Part shown: one piece after another, positions 15,171 to 22,293 of the stretch
Position numbering within the stretch: position 1 is the first letter of the stretch
How the letters are laid out: every line of letters starts with the position of its first letter
Source: an uncultured Clostridia bacterium
GTDB taxonomy: Bacteria > Bacillota > Clostridia > Christensenellales > Borkfalkiaceae
NCBI GenBank assembly: GCA_947627665.1
Contig: CANQWX010000020.1
Location: 1-33,571, forward strand
DNA: 33,571 bases
Reading direction: 5' to 3'
Notes under the pieces: model-generated
What the model was told of the DNA's origin: nothing
The model's input: only the letters and a program-made list of their open reading frames with translations
Databases searched by the model: none
Program-made: the position numbers and the translations under genes

Positions 15171-16595
15171 TTACAGGATCTTGTTCAGCGCGGAGAGAGC
15201 CTTCTCCTGCGTATCGGGGATAAAGTGGCTGTAAACTTTCAGCGTGATGGTGCTGTCGCTGTGTCCCATGTATTTGCTCACCGTCTGGATGGGAACGCTC
15301 TGTGAGAGAAGTAAGCTGCAATAGGTATGCCGCAAGCCGTGACAAGTGACGGCTTTCATGCCCCATTCTCTCTCGAAGTTTCGAAGCCATACGCCGAGCC
15401 GTTGCGGGGAGAGCGGTTCGCGGTAGAGATTGGATGCGAGATAATACTCGTCAAGGTGTTCGTCAAACGACCTGTCCGCTTCTCTGAACCATGCCATGTA
15501 TTCCTTCAAGTCCTCGATCAGCGCGTCTGTCAAGGGAATATCCCGTGCCGACGTCTGTGTCTTGGGGGTTTTCTCATAGACGCCCATGCTCTTGTTGTAG
15601 AGCCGATTTCGGCGTATATGAACGACCTTTTTCTCGAAGTCGATATCCGACCATCGAAGTCCGCACATTTCGGCGTTACGGACGCCCGTCAAGAGCATGA
15701 ATTTGAGCGGCACTCTCCGATTGATTTCCTCGGCAGGCAGCCCGTTTAGCTTTTCGATGAACGCCCGCGCTTCCTTTATGGTGAACACTTCTTTTTCAGA
15801 CACGGGGCGCAGGGTCGCGTTACTGCTCCCCGCTCCGACCTTCGTTGCGCATACGGGATTCTTCACGATCCATTCATAGCGGATCGCTTCATTGAACAGC
15901 GTCCGCAAAACGCGCCTATATCCCTTGACGGTTTCCACCGAGTAGGGTCTGTACTCCGTGACAAGCTCGAAGTATTCCCCAAAGTCCAGCCCGTATTTTT
16001 CACAGATGCGCTCGGCGGATCGCCTGTCGATATTCGCATCCAGCTTCTTCATGCGGTGCGAGGAACAGCGCGATAAGATATGCTCCCGTGCAAGCTCGCG
16101 GAAATTCACCTGCTTCGGCAAATCTTTTTTGAGTCTGGCGACCTCCGGACCGCGAACGCCGTGTTCCTGAAAGCTATTTAAGAACTTCTGAACGTCGCGG
16201 ACGGTGATCTCCGAGAGCGGTTTGTCTGCAAGCCCTTGTTCTACCAAAAACTCCGTAAACCGACGTTCTACCGCTTCGGCGTGTTCGTAATAATTGACGG
16301 ACAAATCCATCTTCAAATGGGCTTTCCATTCGGTCATCAGCTCGGTGAACGTCAAAACTCTTTTCCGTTCTTCCTGTACGACGTCGTGGACCTCGCGGCT
16401 CGCCTTTATCACTTCTTCCTCAAAGTCGAGGGCGAAGCGTTCTACCTGTTTTCTGAACTTCGCTTCGGTCAAGCCGTCTGTGTTGTAGAGCCGTTTCACG
16501 AACAGCTTGCTTTTGCCCGTGGAGTCCTTGCCGCTTACCTGTATCTTCGCCTGCAATTCTCCCTTTTTGCTCTGTGTGATTTTGAAATAAGCCAT
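15171..16595 (-). CDS. Tyrosine-type site-specific integrase (integrase 1)
   Basis: A 474-residue tyrosine recombinase. The N-terminal ~65 residues (MAYFKITQSKKGELQAKI) look like an AP2-type arm-binding domain, followed by a SAM-like core-binding domain and the catalytic domain. Catalytic residues visible are Arg306 in TGVRNAEM, H-x-x-R in CHGLRHTY, the GH of MGHSD and the nucleophile Tyr455 in VYSHF, so the enzyme appears intact. Around residues 190-225 an unusual insertion (RRSAERICEKYGLDFGEYF) looks like part of an XRE-type helix-turn-helix. The start is immediately after the excisionase stop codon, and its AAGGAG lies in the end of that gene. It should integrate the element at the tRNA-Arg site at 14934-15008, whose flanks carry candidate arm sites. 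Confidence 0.9.
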   Translation of the reverse strand: MAYFKITQSKKGELQAKIQVSGKDSTGKSKLFVKRLYNTDGLTEAKFRKQVERFALDFEEEVIKASREVHDVVQEERKRVLTFTELMTEWKAHLKMDLSVNYYEHAEAVERRFTEFLVEQGLADKPLSEITVRDVQKFLNSFQEHGVRGPEVARLKKDLPKQVNFRELAREHILSRCSSHRMKKLDANIDRRSAERICEKYGLDFGEYFELVTEYRPYSVETVKGYRRVLRTLFNEAIRYEWIVKNPVCATKVGAGSSNATLRPVSEKEVFTIKEARAFIEKLNGLPAEEINRRVPLKFMLLTGVRNAEMCGLRWSDIDFEKKVVHIRRNRLYNKSMGVYEKTPKTQTSARDIPLTDALIEDLKEYMAWFREADRSFDEHLDEYYLASNLYREPLSPQRLGVWLRNFEREWGMKAVTCHGLRHTYCSLLLSQSVPIQTVSKYMGHSDSTITLKVYSHFIPDTQEKALSALNKIL

Positions 16596-16778
16596 TTAAT
16601 TCTCCTTCATGGCGATGTAGTCCATGAGGCTCTGAATATCTACCAAAACCTTATTGCCGGCGGTCAAATGCTTGATTTTGCCTTCTTTACACCACATACG
16701 AATGGTATGCACGGTGATAGCGGTTTCGGGATCTTCCTCACGAACCATATCAAACGCTTTTTTAATACTTCGCAGCAT
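16596..16778 (-). CDS. xis: Excisionase-like MerR/HTH_17 protein
   Basis: A 60-residue protein with a winged-helix excisionase fold: AITVHTIRMWCKEGKIKHL (helix-turn-helix) and NKVLVDIQSLMDYI (wing and last helix). I start it at the ATG at 16778 because AGGAGG is centred eight to nine bases upstream. The longer frame to 16922 begins with TTG and has no ribosome binding site. It abuts the integrase gene, the normal excisionase-integrase layout, and probably directs excision by binding repeats near the attachment site. It could also regulate its own promoter, as related proteins do. Confidence 0.75.
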   Translation of the reverse strand: MLRSIKKAFDMVREEDPETAITVHTIRMWCKEGKIKHLTAGNKVLVDIQSLMDYIAMKEN

Positions 16779-17231
16779 CTTCGTTCCCTCCTTTTCAGAT
16801 AGATAAGCACCTTTCAATGTGGATAACTGTTTGTCAATCGCGCAATAACTTTCAAGTGCTTCCATAAGATAGCCACGAAAACTTGATTTCGACAGGGTAT
16901 TTTCGGGAACTTTCTTCTTCAAGGCGGAACACCGGCGAAAAACCTACCAAATACAAGCATGATTTTTCCTCGCTTTTCGTTTGTTTTGTCTTTCGACAAT
17001 CCAAACGGGTGAGCGGGAAAAGGAAAGCGGATGTCAAACGATGCGGACCCTTCCGCCGAAAACTTGATTGCATTAAAAAAGCCGACCCACGTCGGCTAAA
17101 AGTCATTATAAGGTTTGAGAGTTTGACAGGAGCGACTTTTTCTGCTACACCCCCGAACAGAAAGACAAAACAAATTTGTGTCCGAAAAAAAATTCAATAA
17201 ATTTTTTTCGTTTAGTAAAACAGTTTGCCAT
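16779..17231. other. Control region between the divergent excisionase and second integrase genes
   Basis: No supported coding gene lies here. Frame extensions on both strands lack ribosome binding sites. A minus-strand terminator-like hairpin sits at 17075-17097 with no gene in front of it. The stretch before 17230 is AT-rich. I could not identify a convincing promoter for the excisionase gene. Confidence 0.4.
17075..17097 (-). terminator. Orphan terminator-like hairpin
   Basis: On the minus strand AGCCGAC (17091-17097) pairs perfectly with GTCGGCT (17080-17086) across four bases, and six Ts follow (17075-17080). No minus-strand gene ends here, so it may close a small RNA or be the remains of lost cargo. 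Confidence 0.6.
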
Positions 17232-17261
17232 TTGCAAGTGCTTTTTATTTTTTGCTACAAT
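17232..17261 (+). promoter_or_regulatory. Promoter of integrase 2
   Basis: -35 TTGCAA (17232-17237), an 18-bp spacer and -10 TACAAT (17256-17261), giving a leader of about 22 nt before the ATG at 17290. Confidence 0.6.
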
Positions 17262-17289
17262 GAAATCACTAACTATACGAGGTGGAAAA

Positions 17290-18231
17290 ATGAAGTACGG
17301 AGAATGGCTTGAAACATGGGTGGAGAATTATGTCCGACCCGTGGAAAAAGAAAAAACATACCGCGCCTATAAGGATGCGATCAGATTGCGCCTTGCGCCG
17401 AACTTCGGGGCGCAGGAGATCAACGCGCTCGACGTATCCGAGATCCAGCGATATATCACGGGGCTTTTGGAACATGGGAATATCTGTACGGGCGGACCGC
17501 TCTCGGCGAACAGCATACGGCTTATTTTCAGCGTGTTCCGAAACTCTCTGCGCCGCGCTTATAATTTAGGCTATGCGGAAAAATACATCGGCGATAAGCT
17601 CGAACTCCCGAAAGCGCCCAATACCGAAGTTGTCTGCTTCACCGAATCGGAGCAAAAGCGCATCGAATATGAGATCGCAAAAATTCTGCTGCGGCAAACT
17701 TCGCAGCACAAACTTAACGGCATCATCATCTGTCTGCATTCCGGACTGCGCATCGGCGAACTTCTCGCCCTTGAATGGACAGACATTGATTTTGAAAACG
17801 CCTTGATGACGATTTCCAAAACCTGTCATGACGGGAAAGACGAACGAGGGAACTATATGAAAGTCATCGACCGTCCCAAGACCTATTCCTCCCGCCGCGT
17901 CATTCCCTTGCCGAACTCTCTTCTCGTGCTTCTCTCGGAGATGAAGAAGGAGAGCAAGTCGAACTTTGTTATTTCGGATAAGAACGGGGATACCGTGCGG
18001 GTACGGTCATTCCAAAGGAGCTACCAATTATTATTGAAGAAGCTCGGCATTCCGCATAAGAAGTTCCACGCGCTTCGCCACACCTTTGCGACGCGGGCAA
18101 ACGAGCGGGCAATGGATGATAAGACGCTCTCCGAAGTTCTCGGACACAAATCGCCCGTGATCACGTTGAAACTCTATGTCCATTCTCTGTTGGAGCATAA
18201 ACGAAAAATGATGGAGCAAGTGGACGGATAA
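17290..18231 (+). CDS. Tyrosine-type site-specific integrase (integrase 2)
   Basis: A 313-residue tyrosine recombinase without the N-terminal arm-binding domain of integrase 1. Core-binding domain at about residues 1-110, catalytic domain after it. Catalytic residues are Arg154 in SGLRIGE, H-x-x-R in HALRHTF, GH in LGHKSP and the nucleophile Tyr296 in KLYVHS. The start at 17290 is preceded by GAGGTGG; the longer open frame to 17176 runs through the promoter. It is divergent from the excisionase/integrase 1 pair and only distantly similar to integrase 1. Such shorter integrases often belong to integrative elements or to phase-variation systems. No second attachment site could be identified for it. 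Confidence 0.88.
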   Translation: MKYGEWLETWVENYVRPVEKEKTYRAYKDAIRLRLAPNFGAQEINALDVSEIQRYITGLLEHGNICTGGPLSANSIRLIFSVFRNSLRRAYNLGYAEKYIGDKLELPKAPNTEVVCFTESEQKRIEYEIAKILLRQTSQHKLNGIIICLHSGLRIGELLALEWTDIDFENALMTISKTCHDGKDERGNYMKVIDRPKTYSSRRVIPLPNSLLVLLSEMKKESKSNFVISDKNGDTVRVRSFQRSYQLLLKKLGIPHKKFHALRHTFATRANERAMDDKTLSEVLGHKSPVITLKLYVHSLLEHKRKMMEQVDG

Positions 18232-18244
18232 AATGTTTTCCACG

Positions 18245-18322
18245 AAAAAACCCGCCGAGGGTATCACCCCCGGCGGGCGCTATATAAAAAAGCCGCCTAT
18301 TAGGATATTAGGCGGCTTTTTT
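18245..18322. terminator. Two tandem terminators after integrase 2
   Basis: CCCGCCG (18251-18257) pairs with CGGCGGG (18271-18277), with six Ts on the minus-strand side (18245-18250). Next, AAAAAAGCCGCCTA (18286-18299) and its perfect complement (18309-18322) form a 14-bp bidirectional terminator. Together they isolate the integrase region from the alpha-glucan locus. Confidence 0.8.
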
Positions 18323-18540
18323 GTGCTTCTATGATACTACGAATGGCGGATTCTGTCAATAGCTTTTCCAAATTTTCCCGAAATATTTTCAAATTCCGCA
18401 CATCAGGTGCAATTTGCTTTCCTTTATATAAGAACTTTGTACGTCTATTATCCTATTAGGCGTACAAGCGGCATCGGAACATGGGGCTTTTTCACAAAAT
18501 AAGGCGGCTTCCACAGCGCATCCGCCTATTTTGTGTTTTT
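18323..18540 (+). other. Non-coding leader with a terminator upstream of the amylase gene
   Basis: No open frame is supported. TTGTACG (18437-18443) and CGTACAA (18461-18467) form a hairpin. A strong plus-strand terminator follows: CACAAAATAAGGCGG (18493-18507) pairs with CCGCCTATTTTGTG (18522-18535) with one bulge, then five Ts (18536-18540). There is no gene to terminate, so this may be a small RNA or an attenuator in the amylase leader. No clear promoter was found in 18323-18436. Confidence 0.45.
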
Positions 18541-18550
18541 ATTGGTAATC

Positions 18551-18568
18551 AGGTAAACTATTTTACCT
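18551..18568. promoter_or_regulatory. LacI-type operator upstream of the amylase gene
   Basis: AGGTAAACTATTTTACCT is a near-perfect palindrome with arms AGGTAAA and TTTACCT. It ends 24 bp before the amylase start codon. A near-identical half-palindrome occurs at 29669-29685 in front of the second GH13 gene, and a LacI-type regulator is encoded directly before that gene. Confidence 0.65.
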
Positions 18569-18592
18569 AAAAAATAATCAGGAGGATGAAAG

Positions 18593-21382
18593 ATGAGAAA
18601 GAGAAGTTTGGGCTGCATATCGCTTGCGCTCATTCTCGCATTGGGGTGTCTTTCGGGATGCGGTGATAATACACCGGACCAACCGGTAGACCCCGACAAA
18701 CCGACGACAACGAACTATACAGTTACGTTTGACGTCGGAGAGGACGCGCGCAACGGCGGTGTAAAAACGCCGGGGGCGCAAATCGTCATGAGTGGTTCCA
18801 CCGCAGTCGAGCCGACCATTGAATATGAAGCGGCAAGCACTTGGTGGCGGGACTATGAGTTGACGGGTTGGAACAAGGGTTCTACGGCATGGGACTTCAA
18901 GACGGGCAAAGTCACGGAAGATATGACCCTCACCGCACAATGGAGAGAAAATGAAAGCGGGAACATCGCGGAGGAATACGAAGAAAATCTGACGTGGGGC
19001 GAAGTCGGGCATCTATATGTCCACTATCTGAAAGGCTCCGACGATGCGAATGAACGCGGCACCGTGAATCCCTCGGGAAGTACGCAGTACGATCAGCCGA
19101 TTGATTCCGAGGTCTACGGCGATTGGGGGCTTTGGGTTTGGAATTATCTTCCCGCAAACGTAACCAGCGAAGGAAGAGCCTTCTATCCCGCGAAGCTCGA
19201 TGAAAGCGGCGCCGTCTATGATATTGATCTCAACGCGACCTATACCGATGCGGGCTGGGATTCCGAAGCCCGCACGAATTTGGGACATGACCTTACCTAT
19301 AAGGACGCGACGTGGCTCGGGATACAATTCTATTCACAGGACAGCCGCGAACACGGGCAAGGTTTTTGGGTAAATGACGGCGGCGATATTTACGTCGAAC
19401 TTGCAAAGGCGCGCCGGGAAAAGGGCGATCTGCATTGGTTTGTGCGTCAAGGCGAAGCACAGAACGGTACGCCGACCTATGAATCGTTCGTCATTTTCGA
19501 TCCGTATGAGGGGTTGGAACCCGGGTCTGCGATCACAAAGTACGACGTCGTTTCCGATAAGGGAAATAACGATGTCTATGTACAGCAAAAGGTAGCCGAA
19601 GGTTGGGATGAGGATTATGTCGGCTATCAAATTTTCGTTGCATCGTTTGCCGACGGCGACGGGGACGGCATGGGCGATTTACAGGGCATCATTTCCAAAC
19701 TTGATTATCTTGATGATCTTGGGGTTGACGTCCTTTGGCTTACGCCGTTCCAGCAATCAAATTCCTATCATGGATATGACATTAAAGACTACTTTACCGT
19801 CGATCCCCGCTTCGGAACGCTTGCCGATTATCGTGAACTGTTGACGAAAGCGCACGAGAAAGGCATGAAAGTCCTTATGGATTTCGTTCTGAACCATACC
19901 TCCACCACGAACCCGTGGTTTGAGAAGTCAACGAAACTTGTAAAGGAAACGGTAAAGTTGGCGGACGGAAGCTATAAAACCATTGATTACCGCAATTTCT
20001 ATACTTGGCAGAACGAAGATTATACGCCAAAAGATGAGTTGGAAGAAAAGCAATGGTTCAAAGATGCCAACGGCTATTATTATTTCTCATCGTTCGGAAG
20101 CTCGATGCCGGAACTGAACTTCGACTATCAGGCGACGAGAGATGCCATTCTGGACGTTGCGCTCTATTGGATGAGCTTCGGGCTTGATGGTTTGCGGCTT
20201 GACGCGGTGAAGCACATCTACATGGAAAACGAAAACCCCAACCATTCCAATAATATTGCCAAAGACGTTTCGGACGGCGCTGTCGTCGGTTCAACGGCGG
20301 GAGATTATTCCTACGACGTAAAGAAGGATCAGCATTTCTTCCTTGAATTTAACGCCAAACTCAAATCGAGCTATCCTTCGGCGCTTCTTCTCGGCGAAAA
20401 TTTCAATGGCGACCCCATCAGGATCGCTCCCTTCTATGTCGGGTTGGATTCTCAATTCAACTTTAACTTCTACTACGATACGACGGGTGCGCTCGGCTCG
20501 GCGGCACAGGCGGCATCTATCGCGGAATCTTCCAAGACGGAGGGTGAAAAAATTTGGTCGGAAACGCAGGTGCAGCGTTGGATGACCGCGCAGCCGATGT
20601 CAAAGTACGAAGCGGCGCAATTCGATTTCAAGCTCTATCGCAAAGATTATCTCGATAGCATTTTCACTTCCAACCATGATGTCATGCGGGCGCGTGACCG
20701 TGTGCTTTCGAAGTGGAGCTTCAAGAGTTCCGATTGGATCGAAAGCGGAGTATCTCTTACTTCCACGCCGCAAAGCGCCGATTGGCAACTTTCCGAGAAA
20801 CTTGCCCGCCTTTATGCGGGAATGTGCTTCACAATGCCCGGTATCACTTGGATCTATAACGGCGATGAACTCGGAATGTTCGGAACAAAACGCTATAACG
20901 ACGACGGAACGACGGGTCATGAAGATCGTTGGCTCCGCCAGCCCATGAAATGGTCCAAAACGAAAGCCGAGGGCGATTCGAACTGTTCCTATCCCATCGG
21001 GTTCAACGGATATGTCATGGGTTGGGACGCTTTGAATACACAGCTCGACGGTGTAGCGGAACAGGAGAAAGCGGACGGCTCCATGCTTAAACTCTATCAG
21101 AAACTGATCGAGCTTCGGAGAACGCACACGACCTTTGCGCGCGGTACGGCGACCAACCTTACGACGCCTTATGACGAAAAGGGTGCGGGCGATGAAGTCA
21201 TGTGCTATGAAGTCAAAGACGCATACCACACCTACCATGTATTCATCAACGCCACGAACAAAATGCAGACGTACAATGCGAATCACAAACCGCAAGGGAC
21301 GTTGATCTTTTCGACGGACGCATCCTTTGTGCTGGCGGAAACGATCCCGGCATACACGTTGGCGATCTATCAAGTGAAATAA
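18593..21382 (+). CDS. Surface alpha-amylase-type GH13 lipoprotein
   Basis: A 929-residue lipoprotein (lipobox LSGC, Cys23). Residues about 40-120 form a Listeria-Bacteroides (InlB-like) repeat, and about 135-330 hold one or more beta-sandwich modules that resemble the CBM41/pullulanase-associated type (LYVHYLKG, WGLWVWN). The GH13 barrel follows, with region I DFVLNHTS, nucleophile Asp537 in GLRLDAVKH, acid/base Glu602 in LGENFNGD and Asp696 in TSNHDVM, so it should be active. It cleaves alpha-1,4- (possibly alpha-1,6-) glucans at the outer membrane face. An AGGAGG ribosome binding site and a LacI-type operator precede it. It is the first gene of the operon that continues with the 291-residue secreted protein (13 bp gap). 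Exact specificity, amylase or pullulanase-like, is not decided here. Confidence 0.87.
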   Translation: MRKRSLGCISLALILALGCLSGCGDNTPDQPVDPDKPTTTNYTVTFDVGEDARNGGVKTPGAQIVMSGSTAVEPTIEYEAASTWWRDYELTGWNKGSTAWDFKTGKVTEDMTLTAQWRENESGNIAEEYEENLTWGEVGHLYVHYLKGSDDANERGTVNPSGSTQYDQPIDSEVYGDWGLWVWNYLPANVTSEGRAFYPAKLDESGAVYDIDLNATYTDAGWDSEARTNLGHDLTYKDATWLGIQFYSQDSREHGQGFWVNDGGDIYVELAKARREKGDLHWFVRQGEAQNGTPTYESFVIFDPYEGLEPGSAITKYDVVSDKGNNDVYVQQKVAEGWDEDYVGYQIFVASFADGDGDGMGDLQGIISKLDYLDDLGVDVLWLTPFQQSNSYHGYDIKDYFTVDPRFGTLADYRELLTKAHEKGMKVLMDFVLNHTSTTNPWFEKSTKLVKETVKLADGSYKTIDYRNFYTWQNEDYTPKDELEEKQWFKDANGYYYFSSFGSSMPELNFDYQATRDAILDVALYWMSFGLDGLRLDAVKHIYMENENPNHSNNIAKDVSDGAVVGSTAGDYSYDVKKDQHFFLEFNAKLKSSYPSALLLGENFNGDPIRIAPFYVGLDSQFNFNFYYDTTGALGSAAQAASIAESSKTEGEKIWSETQVQRWMTAQPMSKYEAAQFDFKLYRKDYLDSIFTSNHDVMRARDRVLSKWSFKSSDWIESGVSLTSTPQSADWQLSEKLARLYAGMCFTMPGITWIYNGDELGMFGTKRYNDDGTTGHEDRWLRQPMKWSKTKAEGDSNCSYPIGFNGYVMGWDALNTQLDGVAEQEKADGSMLKLYQKLIELRRTHTTFARGTATNLTTPYDEKGAGDEVMCYEVKDAYHTYHVFINATNKMQTYNANHKPQGTLIFSTDASFVLAETIPAYTLAIYQVK

Positions 21383-21395
21383 GGAGGAAAAGAGA

Positions 21396-22271
21396 ATGAA
21401 AAGGATATTATCGTTACCCCTTGCACTACTGCTCTGCTTCGGCGCCACAACGGGAATTGCGATCACTGCGACGGCGGCAAACGACGTGGAAGCGGCGCAA
21501 GTCTACCTTGTCCCGGGATTTTATACCGATTGGCGCGGCGATAAACAGGTCCACACGAACGTTGTGGAGGATGCGGAAAAATTGAGCGCCGACGAAGCAA
21601 AGGCACTCAACATGGAGGGCGATGTCTACAAAGCGGGAGAAGCGGGCGAAACGCTCCCCGTCGCCACGACGACGCAGACAGACAGAAACGGCGAGCTTTT
21701 CACCTTTAACGGCTGGTGGACGATCGTTGACGCGGAAGTCACATATTTTACGGAAGTCCCCGAGGTCAAAGAAACGACCTATCTGTATGCCGATTTCCGT
21801 GCGGCGCTTTCGCAGCATCTCGATCCGATCATTCCGCAGGAGGGTGAAGAAGAAGCGCTCGATAACTATTTGCTCATTACCCATACCGCAACGGGTCAGC
21901 AGGAAAAGGTTCCCCTCTTCGTATCGGGAACGGAGATCAAACAAGCGGTCGCGGGAAGTTACGGCGGTCCCGTGCAGTTCTATAACGAATGGTTTGAAAT
22001 GGAACCGGGCGACACTTTCCAAGTGTTTGTATCGGGCATTTACGGGAAAGTGCCGACGCTTTCCCCCGCTTCGGGCAGGGAAAGTCTGCAAGGCGTTGCA
22101 ACAAACGAAATTGCCGCAAGAAACGCCACGCTTGCCCAGATCGACGAAGATCAACACATTATCAAGCTCAATGAAAAAACGACGGGGAATCTTTGGCGGA
22201 TATACATCAAATTTTATGACGCGGGCGGTCACATGGACGTCTATTTCTCTCGTCCGCGCGGAGTGAATTAA
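21396..22271 (+). CDS. Secreted protein of unknown function in the alpha-glucan locus
   Basis: A 291-residue protein with a standard signal peptide ending near ATAANDVEA and no lipobox, transmembrane helix or sorting motif. The middle part (LFTFNGWWTIVDAEVTYFTEVPEVKETTYLYADF) resembles a degenerate Listeria-Bacteroides repeat, a small beta-grasp fold. The C-terminal part (GPVQFYNEWFEMEPGDTFQ, then GGHMDVYFSRPRGVN) has alternating aromatic and charged strands like a carbohydrate-binding module, but I do not recognise a family. A strong AAGGAGG ribosome binding site lies 13 bp after the amylase gene, and 22 bp separate it from the LRR gene, so all three are one operon. A glycan-binding role is inferred from context only. 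Confidence 0.8.
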   Translation: MKRILSLPLALLLCFGATTGIAITATAANDVEAAQVYLVPGFYTDWRGDKQVHTNVVEDAEKLSADEAKALNMEGDVYKAGEAGETLPVATTTQTDRNGELFTFNGWWTIVDAEVTYFTEVPEVKETTYLYADFRAALSQHLDPIIPQEGEEEALDNYLLITHTATGQQEKVPLFVSGTEIKQAVAGSYGGPVQFYNEWFEMEPGDTFQVFVSGIYGKVPTLSPASGRESLQGVATNEIAARNATLAQIDEDQHIIKLNEKTTGNLWRIYIKFYDAGGHMDVYFSRPRGVN

Positions 22272-22293
22272 AATTTTATAAGGAGGAACCTTT

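Noticed and set aside
16779-16922. N-terminal extension of the excisionase (108 residues)
   Set aside because: It begins with TTG without a ribosome binding site, while AGGAGG precedes the internal ATG that gives the usual 60-residue excisionase length.
17176-17289. N-terminal extension of integrase 2 (351 residues)
   Set aside because: The extension covers the -35/-10 promoter and lacks a ribosome binding site. The ATG at 17290 has GAGGTGG and a normal integrase start.
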